64,000 nucleotides of DNA from Epithemia pelagica (GCA_946965045.2 OX337232.1:1364001-1428000); one strand, 5' to 3'. Positions 1 to 12,124 are shown, counted from the stretch's first letter. The notes: generated by a model not told the origin, from the sequence alone. Numbers and translations: made by a program.

Positions 1-3000
1 AGTTTCCGATTCATCATTATTCAGCATATTCTGGAGGATAAGTCGATCTTCATCGAGAATTACCTTGCCTTGCCGAAGTACTGTCAATCGATCGATATGG
101 TGCAACAGTAGAGGTTCTCGAAGGGACACTAAAATAACCAGGTTCGGATGCGTCTTAGTCAGATTGCTGCTTAGCCAGTGTAACAGATACGCACTCATTT
201 CTGGAGACATATCATGAAAGGGCTGTATTCAAACAAGGAATAAAACCAATGTGAGCTGATGGTAGTTCCCCAAAGCAATGCATTTTCAAGAATGCTTTTT
301 CGTACCTCATCCAAAAGCACTACAGATGGATCGGTCAACAAGGAAGCCGCAATGGCAAGGATGCGACGTTGACCATGTGTGAGACTGCCAATCTTGCTTG
401 TATAAACTTCGGGTTCATACACATCGGTAGTCACGAGCGGGCTCTGATCTGGATGAAACATTCTTCTTGCTACAAACGCTTTGGATTCTTTGTTGCCGGA
501 AGTGGAGTTATGATCGGCCGATGCAGGGAATGTTTCACTTCTTTCATTCATACTCGGTAGATCATTGTTCGGTGAAGAAGCGTTGCTGGTAGGATTGTCT
601 GCTTCACTGCCGTCTTCGGACTGGACATCATCTTTCTCTTCCTCCTCAGTTCGTGGTCCGTTTTGTTTGCTACCATGAACCAAAGATGACAATCCTTTGG
701 AGTGGGGAGAATCGTCCTTCTGGATGAAGCCATCCGCTTCATGTGGATTCCAAGCGCTATACGCTGACCGTACCATGTCCTGAACCTGTGTTGTCAGTGC
801 CTTTCCCGCTCCATACAAATTGGCACAAACTTCCAAATACAAGGCCGGTGTTAGGGTGTCTACGGCAACCCTATCGTCTTGTCGCATGTACGTGACCCGC
901 TCATAGAGGTCATTGTTGTGTGGTGCAGCCAAGATGGAACGTGTTCCATCGAGACGCATTCGAGGGGGAAGCTGTCCAGCAATGACCGACATCTTTCAAA
1001 GAAACAAAGCAGCAGGACACTGTGAGAGCTCCTGTTTTCTTTCACTTTGAAGCACGCATACACACATACCAGAGTGGACTTTCCCGATCCCGACGGTCCG
1101 ATCAAGCCATGAATCCTTCCCGGTGCTAACTCCAGATGAACATCGTCCAGAATGACATTGGACTTGGTTGTTTCTCGTTTCCAGCAACTACAAAGGGCAT
1201 TCGTTCGGAGAATTACGCTAACGTGAGAAAGTTTTACTCTTCGGCCCATTTCGTTGTCCTTTGGAGCGTTCGATGCGGTGTCCTCCACCAGCATCGCACC
1301 CTCGGTTTTTTGTTCGGTCTGGTCCTTATTTCCCGCTGAAGTACTGGGAGACTTGGGAGAGTGTGATTCGTTTGATGGTTGCAATACAAATGCGCAGACC
1401 TCTTCCTCCACGGTTCTGCTCTCTGTGCTTTTTCTTTCGCCGTGGTCGTCTTCATGCTCCAACATGCTAGATGAAGGGAGTTCCGTTCCCGAGTTCCCTC
1501 GACCTGGATCGGGATGGTCATTTTTATTGTTGTGTGGGGAGGTTCCACGACAAAAACGGAGGCGAATCACCATCGTCCTCCCTTGAAACCACAGTCCGGT
1601 GATCACAAACAACCCTAGGAAAGCCAACCACAAAATTTGCAAAACGGGGTTCACCTCGGCGTACGTCGAGTCCACCTCAAGCATGGCCTGACAGGTACGG
1701 GACAGGGTTTGATTATTGTCATTGCCCAGGGAGGAGGGATCGAGACAATTGGGACCAACACACTGGTCCACAACGAGTCCAACCTTTTGATTATTTCCTC
1801 TCCCGAGCAACGACGAGACACCGTCTTGGACAAAGAGTCCAATATAGTCACGAATGACTTTTTGCCCTGCACTGTGGCAAATTCCCAAACGTCCTGGTCG
1901 TACCAAAGAGTTGCTCCCAACTCGTACAAGAAGGGAACGGCAATGCCATATTCACCATCGGCCAAGTCACCCTGACTGCGGCAACGAATCTCAAACATAT
2001 CCTGACCCAATAAACCATCGTCAATGACAAAATCTTCTTTCCCCAAGTTGAGACAATTGAGGGAATGGACTTCCCGAGCCGGATACATGAAACCATGCGT
2101 AAAGCATGAAGGCATGATCCAGGCCAGAGAGGGTAGGGTGTCATCATTGTCATTTTGCAAGGATCCGAAAAAATTATCAAGTGGACTACTACTCCCAGGT
2201 GGAAGTAACTCGGAATACACCGTTTCGAGAGTAGCTCGTTTCCGGGACCCCATGTGCTCCAATGCGGCCATGACCTTATCAGTGACATCCTCCGCGTTAT
2301 CGGTACGCAACAAGGTAGTGGGAAACATGTCTCGCAAAGTAATCATGAGATCCAAAACATCGTAGGTGGAATCGATTAAGAGAAAGGACTCTTTGGGCAG
2401 GATCAAGGCTGATGATGATGGCACACCTGTCGCAGCCGAAGACGATTCGGGTGGATCAAAGGTACCCGTTCGCGCCATGCAATGGGGAGACATGCAACAG
2501 GGGATACTGGACAAGGTTGGATGTAAATTGTATTGAAACAAATTGCACCGGGGGTGCTCCTGTAAATCAATAAGGGAAAAATCAAAGCCGGCCAAACCAC
2601 CACCAGCAGCACTACCTCCCATCAAATCCAATTGTGCCGAGTCACCCATCATGGAGGAATCAATGACAATCTTGAGTTGTCGAGCTCCAATCCGTTCCGC
2701 GGCTCGGCGTAATTTGGGGATTTGATTCAAAACACCTGTTGCACCAGCCGAAATGCCGATCACCACCAATTGGTTCACGTTGCTAGTTGTAGTAGTAGTG
2801 TTATCGGAGGACGTGGACGATCCATGCATTCGTTCGTGCTCTTGAATGAGGTGATCTAAGACACCTTGAAAGTACAAATCTCCATGACGATACAGGCCCG
2901 ATTCGCGCATAACACCCGATCCCAAATACAAGTCTTGGCTGCAATAATACGTTGATAGTTTGGCAAAGTTATAGAGGGCTGGATTTTCGTCCGGATTGTT

Positions 3001-3282
3001 TGACAAAATGTTGCGTCCCGTAACTTTCTGTGGTACATACTGCGAGGTTAGCCGAAAGGGTTCGCCTTGTTGAATGTTCAGACAATCTTGATCCGTAACG
3101 CAAAATCCACCACCCAATACGGCCAACAAGTAATTTTGTTCCCCTCCTCCTTGTGATCCAGTGGAAGCAGTTGAGGATGATGATGGTGGTTGCGCCATGG
3201 ACCAATCTTGGTAAACTCCAGTCGGCGTCCCATCTCCACATTGGGCCACCGACAAATCCAAGGGTACCCAATCCAACGACAT
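1..3282 (-). CDS. Pectinacetylesterase/Notum-like domain fused to ABCG-type ATPase (3' end cut by window edge)
   Basis: Likely a membrane ABC protein carrying an extracellular carbohydrate-esterase domain. The N-terminal ~450 residues (3282 to ~1900) show the pectinacetylesterase/Notum pattern: GGGFC near residue 56, a nucleophile motif GISAGATG, an Asp in IDSSMMGD and a late Cys-x-x-His-Gly. A hydrophobic segment follows (about 1650-1570), then an ATP-binding cassette with Walker A GPSGSGKST, Q-loop region YMRQDD, a signature-like LTHGQRR and Walker B VVLLDEP. Intron 993-1069 joins KSTL to MSVIAGQ and intron 223-305 joins LLDE to PFHDMSPEM; both are phase 0 with GT-AG ends. Near 1850-1906 the frame changes by one base without a convincing intron. 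The start at 3282 has an in-frame stop six codons upstream. No signal peptide is visible. Membrane domains expected after the ATPase would lie left of the window. Confidence 0.8.
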
Positions 3283-3925
3283 GGTATCTCGTTGAGGTCA
3301 GAGCGGAGGCAGGCGAATGCGGAACTTGATTTGTGATTGGTCTGGATGGTAACAGTATCTCAAGATCCGAGGAATCGAAGAGAAACCCTTTTATTTTATG
3401 ATGTGGACAATGGTCTTGTGCCGTTTTGGTGCTTGTTTTTTTTTCTGTGTGTGAGCGGTGAGCGTGCCCATTGATTGTTTTGTGGTAACCATGTGGCGAT
3501 GGAAAGCAGCTAACAAAACATCAGCTCGGCGGACGTGGACAAAACAGATGAGATCTGCAGGCGCGCTTGTGATGTGACTTTCGGCTGATGATTTTGGGGG
3601 TTAGCCCACCGTACAAAAAAAGGGGGCGGGACAAAAGGATGAAGTTTAAGTCCCGCATCGAGGTACGGGACTAGACTAACAACTCCCAAAGCCTATGAGT
3701 GGGAGGGAGTAACGGAAGCACAAGTGGATGGATTCCCTCAACTCCTCGCTGGGGCGTAGACATGACCAGCAACAGGCACCGCGGTGCAACCGATGTCTGT
3801 TCATTCATTTACGGTGTGGGTGTTGGTGGTACTATAGAACGACAAGAAAAGGCCTTCCACTGCCTTCAATCTGCACGTATCTGAGGATACAAAAGAAGAA
3901 CGGCAAATCCCAGCTGCAAGTCGTA
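3283..3925. other. Intergenic region between divergent genes
   Basis: This 643-bp spacer separates the minus-strand esterase-ABC gene from the plus-strand cyclase gene and probably holds both promoters and 5' leaders. An open frame runs into the cyclase start from 3728, but begins without ATG. I see no clear TATA box, repeat or RNA gene. Confidence 0.5.
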
Positions 3926-6900
3926 ATGCTTGGAACGAGTTTCAGTCGAAGCGGGGGTGGATCCACTCGCTCGAACGACAAGGTAGATTCCACTCCTTCG
4001 ATTCGTCGGTCCAGCACTGGATCCCAACAAGCAAGTAGTGTCAGTGGAACCAACAGCAATTCCAACATTTGCAATAATAATGTGTTTCGGAAATTCTTGA
4101 TGGGTCATCGAACCAATGATTATCATGCGGATATGGCGGCAGCCCATCCGAGTGTAAGAGGTGCGAGCGTCGGTGTCACGGGGGACGAAGGTGGGAACGA
4201 GCCCAGTCAACGAGGTCTTTCTCGTCGAAGCATTATTGCATCCGATGCTGGATCGGGGACACCCTTTTGGAAACGATTAGCCATTTCCTGCAACTGTATT
4301 TCGAAAGAACAAAGAATGGATTTTTCTCGAAAGATTTTACGGAACAAATTCTGGAGGGTGCTGCTGATTGTATGTTCCTTCATTCTTCTGTTTGGAGCTC
4401 AGATCCGGACCCTAGCTTTCACCAAAGGGGCGGATACTGCCTTTGACGCCATCTTTATGGTCACCTTTTGCATTTTTCTGTTTGACATTTTGATGCGATG
4501 TGATGTCGAACCCAATTATTTTGCCTTCAACATGGGTGGATGTTGTCGTCGCCGTGTGGACAACAGCGCACAAGGTCCAACCGCCGACGGAGCTGCAAAC
4601 TCGGGTGGAGGGTTCCAAATAGGATCTTTTCTATTTTGGTGTGAATTTGCATCTACGCTGGCCCTTCTTCATGAAATCACCTTTATTCACAAGAAGAACT
4701 TTGACGAAACCAGGTTGAACATTACGTTGGACGCTGCAGGTGTTCCGGTACGTGAAGTTTGCGATCTCCACCGAGAGTAATGAATGTCGTCGGAACTTAT
4801 CTTTCTTTTTCTTCACAGATAAGTGGGATGGAAGATGTAAATGAGTCTTCACCAATTGAGTTTCAAGAATCCAGTCTGCTATTTACAGTTGCCAAGACTG
4901 CCCGAGTGGCCCGTTTTATTCGATCCACAACAGCGATCAAGCTATCATCGAGAGTGAATTGGTATTGGTTCTGGAATCTTGTGAATCCTTTCTGGTACTG
5001 GACTGGCTGTCTTACCGCGTTTCGAAGAAAACATTCCGAAAGCAACAATGCTTCGGGAAGTGCAGAATCTGGTCCGAAACGAAGCGGGTCATCCAGTGAG
5101 TTGACTCCGGATCGTAACGACTCAGACTCGAACTTGGGAGCAAGTGCCACATCCGGTCCGAAGAAAAGACTTATGCGTAGCTCTTCCTGGGGAGGACTTG
5201 GTCTCGGCACTTTGGCTATGGTCCAGGCAAATTCTAGAAAAGAAGAGGACAAGAAAAATAGCGTTGGTTTCAAGGGAGCGATCAGAAAATTTCTTCGCGT
5301 CATGGGTCTTTTGAGAAGCCCAGATGAAGATTGGAAACGCAATCTTGCTGCAACGAAGATTCAGCGTGCTTGGCGCAGAGCAAAGTACCATCACTACGAA
5401 ATTCATGAGACAGACCATTCCGAACTTGACTTTGCGTGGAAAGCCCGTAGCAGTACTGTCTCCAACACCCTTCCGTCACGTACCATTGTTCATTCCCAAC
5501 ATGGAAGTGGCGGAACGACAGCGAAAAACAACAACCGATTGGGTGGTATGTCGCGCAACCAGGGACTTTCGCGGTCGACCTACTCTCCTGCGACGGCGAA
5601 CTATGCCTCGCACAAGAAGCAAAATGAGTCGCAAGTTGGTAGTGCTATGCGTGCTCTCACTGGAGAACGTGTTGCCATTGGTATCATTGTGGCGTTGGTC
5701 TTGACTGTACTTTTCACATACACGGAGAACGACGCGACGCGTCCTGTGACTATGATTGTTTTACACAACCAAACCGGAAATGCAATCTTTGCCGACCAAG
5801 CCATCGAAGCGGCACGAGACACTTCAACTCCAGACCTGTTCAACTATACATTTGCGAATGGAACGTATGCCGAATTTGAACCGAGGGATGGGGAGTCAAC
5901 GGAGGATTTGAGGGATCGAGAAAAACTTCGAATCACTGTTCGGGACCAAACGTTGAATTTCACTCAGGGAGTCTTCTCAAATCGGGACGAAGCAATACAA
6001 CGAGAAATTGTTTCGTTGTTGTCAACGCTTTTCATCATTCTGGTTTGGTTTTTCGGTGTGAATGCTTTTGTTGGACCTGTTATGGTTCTTGTTGTGATAC
6101 CCATCGAGCGAATGGTTCGTTTGCTGGGGATGCTGACATTGGATCCACTTGGATACCAAAGTACCTCGCGATACAAGAGGTTTGAAGCAGAAGAAGACGA
6201 AATCACGAAGAACACAAGATGGACTAAAGACATACTAAGGGGAATGGAAACTTCATTTCTCATGCTCACTATTCTTCGAATTGGTTCTCTGATGAAAGTC
6301 GGCTTTGGTAGTGCAGGAGTAGAGATTATTCGCAAGAATCTCGAAAAAAGTCAAACGAAAAATACGTTGCTTTTGAGTGAGAAGGGTTTGACGGTATCAT
6401 GCATTTTCCTTTTTTGTGATATTCGTCAGTTTACTGATGCAACGGAATGCCTTCAAGAGGAAGTATTCGTCTTTACAAACAGAATTGCTGCAGTTGTTCA
6501 CTCTATTTGTCACTCGTTCGGTGGATCCGCCAACAAGAACATTGGTGACGCGTTTCTGGTGAGTTGGCGTCTTGAGGAGGAGGATAATCCTAATGCACAG
6601 CACTTTGAGGGCGGCCGTAATGACAATTTTGTGGCAAAGCACAATCAAGCAGACAAGGCACTGTTGTCTGTCGTAAAAATATGCATGGCCCTCCATTTTG
6701 ACGATTACTACATGGAGACAATGAGTGATGGTGCGAAGGAAGCGTTATTGGCAAAACTAGCGAAACGCAAGGGTCCTGTCGTCCAGCTCGGGTTTGGTCT
6801 TCATGCAGGAAAAGCTGTTCAAGGAGCAATTGGTTCCCAACGAAAGATTGATGCTACTTATGTATCTGAAGCCGTCGAGCGAGCGGAGTTCCTTGAATCA

Positions 6901-7680
6901 TCGACAAAGAAATATGGCGTGAAGGTTCTCATGTCAGACAGCTTTCACCGTCTCCTACATTCGAATAATAGACGAAGATGCAGAAAGATTGATCAGATCA
7001 TGATCCGTAACGAGGATGACGACGAAGATGATGAAAGCGGTGAACTCATGGAGTTATTGACATTTGACATGGATATTGATGCACTTTGGAGGAATGTGAG
7101 CAAACCGGGTGGAGCTGGCTCCGCTATGGGGAAATCGGATGGAAACAACGAATCAGACAGTGAGTCTGAACGAGCTGTCTATAAGGTTAGTCGAAAGCTA
7201 CAAAATAGCAGCACGCGACAACTTTCGGGTGGCAAACTCAAAGGCAGACGTTTGAGTGTTCGTGTGATGGGAGGAATGAAGGAAATGAGTGACGGAGAGA
7301 TGAGCGATGGTGGCCTCATGCCAGGAGCTGGTGGGATGTCAAACACGAGTAATGCAGACCTGACAGGAGACGATCACCACCCACACCCAAACGGAGCACC
7401 AGAGTTCAGTTTACCAAAAGGACCTGCATTGTACAGTCCAACATTTTGGGTGAAAGAGGATATGCGTCGAATCCGGCAGCTGTATTCTGACGGAATTTTC
7501 TTTCAAAAGTTCAACTCGGGTCTTAACTCGTATTATTCAAGGGATTGGGAACATGCTCGACAATGCTTTGTTACCATTCTGGAACGATTTGAAGATGGTC
7601 CCTCCCGATATTTTCTGAATCAAATCGAAATGCACAACGGGAAGCCTCCTCGTGATTTTAAGCCGTATGGCATGGCATAA
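3926..7680 (+). CDS. Voltage-sensor / IQ-motif / class III nucleotide cyclase protein
   Basis: Predicted membrane-bound class III adenylate/guanylate cyclase homologue of 1227 residues with a channel-like voltage sensor. Exons 3926-4747 and 4819-7680 flank a 71-nt phase-0 intron (GTACGT...CACAG). Hydrophobic segments near residues 142-165, 174-196 and 234-256 are followed near 297-315 by an S4-like helix with K-x-x-R-x-x-R-x-x-R spacing (KTARVARFIRS). An IQ motif (IQRAWRRAKYH) near 452 suggests calmodulin binding. Two more membrane helices (about 556-578 and 670-700) bracket a loop of about 95 residues. The cyclase homology domain (about 794-988) keeps both metal-binding Asp positions (FCDIRQFT, NIGDAF) and KID, but the usual transition-state Asn and Arg are replaced in VSEAVERAEFLE. 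No pore is seen. The tail is acidic and glycine-rich. Cyclic nucleotide production is inferred and may be lost. Confidence 0.85.
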
Positions 7681-8262
7681 GCAGGTTACGATTTCGTTGA
7701 ATGGACTCTTGTCCATTCGTATTATTGTCCTCTACCATATTAATCGTTGAATGTCGTTTGTAGATTTGCTTATTCAAACAACTACAGAGGTTGGTTTTTG
7801 TTCAGATGTTTTCTTACATTATGGCACAGTAAAGAGGAGAAAATACGTCACAAGCATGCGACCTGCAAAAACGAAGACTATCTGACTCATTCTATCTCAA
7901 TGCGAATACTCTTATATTGGAATGAGAAGTGCCTCTAGCAAACTAACATCCGTTATTTGATGCGCCGAGATTGAATGATAGGACTACTGACCGCGGACTG
8001 ACGTGAAAGCATGGAGCATAATTGACAAGAGTCAAAGAAATCACTGCGAAGTCACTGTACATTCCTTCCACCCAATCTCAAGACCGATAAGTGGCTTGTG
8101 TGCCGCTTGAGGGGCATGTATTGGAGCCGAGCAAGGGCTGAGGTCTCGAATTTCGAAGCTCCGGTCGTCTCCGTATGATCTCGAATGAACGCGACTAGAA
8201 ATTTCACCAGGCCCTCGTCATTGGTCTCGGATCAAAGAAACAAAGCTGATGCATATGACATG
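7681..8262. other. Intergenic region between convergent genes
   Basis: This 582-bp spacer holds the 3' ends of the cyclase gene and the ankyrin-TPR gene. The short open frames are not convincing, and I see no repeat or RNA gene. Confidence 0.5.
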
Positions 8263-10065
8263 CTACAAATCCGTCGTATCTTTACCACTGTCACCAGGGG
8301 GGTTTGCATTGTCCGAAGTACTATTCTTTTGTTTCCCCTGAAACTCTTCTCGTCCCTCTTGAACGCATTGTTGCACCAACTGCTTGAGTTCTTCGTTATC
8401 CGGATCCTGCTTCAAACCATCAAAGGCCGCCATGGCGGCATCTTCGAATTGATGCAAGGCTAACCGCGCGACAGCAATCCGATATGCCGCCTTGGGCCAA
8501 TCTGGTCGTAGGGTGTGGCTTGTGACTGCATCCCGTAAAGCATCTGTGTATTGCGTCAGCTTGTAGTAACATGCAGATCGATTGGAATACAAGGTCGCAT
8601 TGGATGGATCCAGAACAATAGCCTGTGTATATAAGGTCACGGCCTGCTGGTACTGCTTGCCAGCAAACTTTTGATTGCCTTGTTCTTTGATCACCAAAGC
8701 CTCCTTCTGCTTCTCTTTCGACACTTTGATTGAGGCAACCACCGCAGCAGCCTTGGCCGCTTCATCCTCAAGGTTACGGTAATTGGGTTTGCCACTGGCT
8801 TCATGTTGCTTTCCCTCTTTGTTTTCGTCCGCGCTTGATTGTTGCTGTTTATCTCCCTCCTTGTTTTGCGTTCCATCAACTGGGCGCGTCAACTTACCAC
8901 CATGCCATTCTTGTATGAGTTTTTGAGCGTCCTCCGAAGAATGTCCCTCACCCAACAGAACCAACACAGACCCTTCGTGCTTTTCTCGTGCGGCCACCTC
9001 CAATGCCGTCAAACCCTCGTCATTACGTTGTTCTTTTACAACTTTTAGGTGTTCAGCAGACGTGTGCTGAACAACAAAGTTTAACAGAGCCACCCAATTC
9101 AAATCGGCAAACATGTGATAAATCGAAATGTTGCCTGGTAACAAAAACTTCAAGGTTGGACCCATGTCCAGTTGTCGTCGAACCATTTCTTCCACCAACA
9201 GTTGGGCATGTTGGGTATTCCCAGCTGCCGTTGCGATATGAAGTGGAGGCGGAATGAACATTGTGGGTGGACTAGTGCTGTCACTTTTCTGTTGGGAATA
9301 GTGGATATTGGCTCCAGCATCTAGCAGAGCTTGAATGGTTTCATTGTACTGTGCAGGGGGTGGAACGGCCACGGCCCAATGCAAGGGTGTCCCTCCTTGA
9401 CGACTGGATGTTTGTAAGGCAACTTGACCGGCTTTGAACAATGCTTGGATACAAGTGCTCGTTGCCCCTGCGCCAGCAGCATAGTGTAACGCGGTGGCAC
9501 CGGCACGAGAACGAGCAAGTCCCAGTTTGTCGGCTCGCTTGAGTAAGGCCAAGACGCGACTTTCGGCAATCTTTTTTGAGTCGGCTTCCTTGACTGCTTT
9601 ATCTCCATCATTACGATCGACCGAAATGACTTGCGCCGCCAACATGATGGGTGTCAAACCATCCTTGTCTTTAAGACGGATTAACGATTCCAAACTAGTA
9701 CTCGAGCTTCCTGTACCACTGTCATTGGACGAGGATGCACTTTTCTCCTTCTTTTCTTGCTCTTCCAGCCACTCCAACATCTGTTCCACAATATCCTTGT
9801 CTTGCTCAGGAACTACACGAGCTTGACAGGCAAAATGAAGGGCTGTTCTTCGTTTTCCGTCGCGAAACTGGGAAATAATTTCAACGCTCGACAACATCTT
9901 GTCGTCATTGTCGATCGTGCTGCTCGCGTTGTGTTTCTGCTGATACGATTCGACATGATCCTTGAGGGCTGGAAACTGATTTTGCAACGCCGATTCCAAA
10001 AGTTTGGTCAAGAAGGCGCGCTCCTCGTTCATAGTCGCATTCTTTTGCTCGGCTGTAAGAGACAT
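8263..10065 (-). CDS. Ankyrin-repeat and TPR-domain protein
   Basis: A 600-residue intronless protein-interaction scaffold. Ankyrin repeats occupy about residues 65-390, with typical pieces such as GRTALHFA-like, GATALHYAAGAG, GGTPLHWAV and PPLHIATAAGN. A linker rich in Lys, Glu and Gln follows. A three-motif TPR lies near 455-560, with EQGNQKFAGKQYQQAV, LYSNRSACYYKL and KAAYR. These fit the carboxylate-clamp TPRs of Hop/STI1 and related cochaperones, which bind the C-terminal EEVD of Hsp70 or Hsp90; chaperone binding here is inferred from that family. No membrane segment or signal peptide is visible, so it is probably cytosolic. The start is the first ATG in frame and the frame is uninterrupted. 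Confidence 0.88.
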   Translation of the reverse strand: MSLTAEQKNATMNEERAFLTKLLESALQNQFPALKDHVESYQQKHNASSTIDNDDKMLSSVEIISQFRDGKRRTALHFACQARVVPEQDKDIVEQMLEWLEEQEKKEKSASSSNDSGTGSSSTSLESLIRLKDKDGLTPIMLAAQVISVDRNDGDKAVKEADSKKIAESRVLALLKRADKLGLARSRAGATALHYAAGAGATSTCIQALFKAGQVALQTSSRQGGTPLHWAVAVPPPAQYNETIQALLDAGANIHYSQQKSDSTSPPTMFIPPPLHIATAAGNTQHAQLLVEEMVRRQLDMGPTLKFLLPGNISIYHMFADLNWVALLNFVVQHTSAEHLKVVKEQRNDEGLTALEVAAREKHEGSVLVLLGEGHSSEDAQKLIQEWHGGKLTRPVDGTQNKEGDKQQQSSADENKEGKQHEASGKPNYRNLEDEAAKAAAVVASIKVSKEKQKEALVIKEQGNQKFAGKQYQQAVTLYTQAIVLDPSNATLYSNRSACYYKLTQYTDALRDAVTSHTLRPDWPKAAYRIAVARLALHQFEDAAMAAFDGLKQDPDNEELKQLVQQCVQEGREEFQGKQKNSTSDNANPPGDSGKDTTDL

Positions 10066-10520
10066 GATGCCGAGAGGTGAGTTCGACCGATATTCTTTTT
10101 AATGAATGCAATTTGCTGGAACGTCAAAACAGAACGCAATCCAGAGACAGAGATGTCGCCATTCGCCATTGTTCTTGTGGAATGGTTGGTGGTTGGTGGA
10201 TTATGGCGGTGGTCGCGCATTGTGGGGCGGTCACTTTTGATTCGCCCAAAACCAGAAACCTACGACCTCTAGTGAGGTAGGTTCAAATGTCCATTGAAAC
10301 GACGAATAATTGACTGATCGACAGCTCCTACGTGACGACGACAAGATAATGGGATCAAGTTCCACGAATAACAAATCCTAAAGGATCTGGCTACTGCACA
10401 GAGGCATCACCATCATGTTCCCCAATTCCATAGATGCACCATGATTCACTACCTTCTGAGAGTCCAAAATTATTGACTGCCGAAAGATCAACTCATTCTT
10501 CGTATTTGGTGCTGCAAGTG
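10066..10520. other. Intergenic region upstream of the ankyrin-TPR gene
   Basis: This 455-bp spacer lies between two minus-strand genes. It should contain the terminator of the MogA-fusion gene and the promoter of the ankyrin-TPR gene. Nothing specific is recognised. Confidence 0.45.
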
Positions 10521-11907
10521 TCATGATTTCATGTGTTTCATGGCATGACACAGCAGAGGAAGCAGGAGGGGCAAGATTTCTCGGACAGAGGCTGGGTTCC
10601 CTGGTAAATTGACAATGAGAATGGAATTGCATAGTCCAGCAGTTCCCCTTGAGAGTGTGGCCAAAGGTTGAAGCATCTGCCGACTGCATTCAGACAAGAC
10701 AAAGGACATTAATCCATAACACTCAATGTCCAGCACCTTTCGCGTTGCTTCGGGTGTGACATCACGAGGACTCATACCAGTCCCTCCTGTGGTGAGAATC
10801 ATGTCAATAGACTGCTGCTCCATAGGCGGGGATCTGTCACTATGTTTTCCACACCATTGGAGAAGTTGACTAGAAATGGCATCCGCTTCATCGGGTACAA
10901 TAGACCGCTCGACGACTGTGAATTGGATGTTGGAATCGCCTTGTTGTTGAATCTGAACTTGTTGCTGCTGTAAGACTTGCTCAATGGCGGGACCCGACAA
11001 GTCACCCGTCTTGTATTCATCACGAAAGGCCCGATCACTGACGGTCAACACTGCCACGTGAATGTCCCCTATTCGTTCGGTAGGGAAAGGTGCCGCGCGA
11101 TACGGAACATGTACTGGTATGGTTTCGGCTCCACCGGATACGACAGCATCCGTGGTCGTGGATTTCACGGTTGAAGAAAGTGCTCGTGAATCCACGTCTT
11201 CGCAGCATACATTGGAAGGAACAACCCCTACCACAGCAGTAACAGCTGTGTCCACCTCCGCTTGTTTCGGGGACTCTTTGATCGGAACCATTGAGGGCTG
11301 TTCGGATTCCGTCTTGTCCTGAATTGTCGGTTGCTGTGATATTCGTGGTGCCAACAATGCCTTGTCATGTTTGGCATGCAAGGGTGTACTCGCTTGAAAC
11401 TTTTGCATTTGTTCGTCCGTGGCCTTTTTCTGATGTCGTTTTTTCCATTCCCCATAGGACATTCCATACACATGTTTGGCCGTATCCTCGTAACCCAGTG
11501 CATCTAGCGCCTGCAGCGTCGCATCATCCAGGGGCTCTGATGGGACGCCCTGTCCAGTAGTGTCACCCTGGTGGTCGACAAGCGCTCGAGCCTCGACCAC
11601 CATCCACTGAAAAAAATAGGGGAAAGGAAGACCAGCACAACGCAACCCACAAGAGAAATAGAAAATGTAGTGTTCAGTGGGGCTCAGTTGATTGATAGGG
11701 TCATGGTACGACCATACCTACCTTGGCGAGACAGTTGCGACAGAAACCAGAAAGTGTCATGAGGTCCATGTTTTGTACTTGGTCGCTTCGTTCTTGTAAA
11801 TGCCGACACAATTGACGAAATGCACCCGCCTGTAGTTTCTCTACAACACTGGGTGAAAGGGACTCTCCGAGAAACATTGGTTGTGATGAGTCGTTTACTT
11901 CCGTCAT
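10521..11907 (-). CDS. DUF1244 domain fused to MogA/MoaB-type molybdopterin domain
   Basis: About 423 residues in two exons: 11907-11722 and 11606-10521. The 115-nt phase-0 intron (11607-11721, GTAGGT...CAG) rejoins a DUF1244 domain: FRQLCRHLQERSD, SGFCRNCLAK before the intron, then WMVVEARAL and VYGMSYGEWKK after it. The C-terminal ~180 residues form a MogA/MoaB/Cnx1G domain: VAVLTVSDRAFRDEYKTGDL, ILTTGGTGMSPRDVTPEAT and LPGNPASV. In plants and bacteria that domain adenylylates molybdopterin before molybdenum insertion. The function of DUF1244 is unknown; it is usually a short free-standing protein. A Gln/Ser-rich linker separates the two. The start at 11907 is chosen because the DUF1244 homology begins just after it; upstream in-frame ATGs at 12015 and 12150 are possible, but the latter would overlap the divergent gene. 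Confidence 0.82.
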
Positions 11908-12124
11908 GCTTGATTTCTTCTTTTGAATCTGTTCCGACCCTAATTTGACAAAAGATCCGAAATCCCTTGTGGATGGCACGACAATAATGAGCGGCTTTAG
12001 TGCGACTTCATTCATGTTTTTATGCGACTGGACTATCGCCAAAATTTTAAATTTTGTTGCAAACTTGACGACGACGTTACCATTCTGCCGTCTTCTTGTA
12101 TCTGTCTCTACTGACAAACCAACC
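11908..12124. promoter_or_regulatory. Putative bidirectional promoter
   Basis: Only 217 bp separate the chosen starts of the DUF1244-MogA gene and the M50B-like gene, which diverge, so both promoters probably lie here. No defined motif is seen. Confidence 0.35.
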
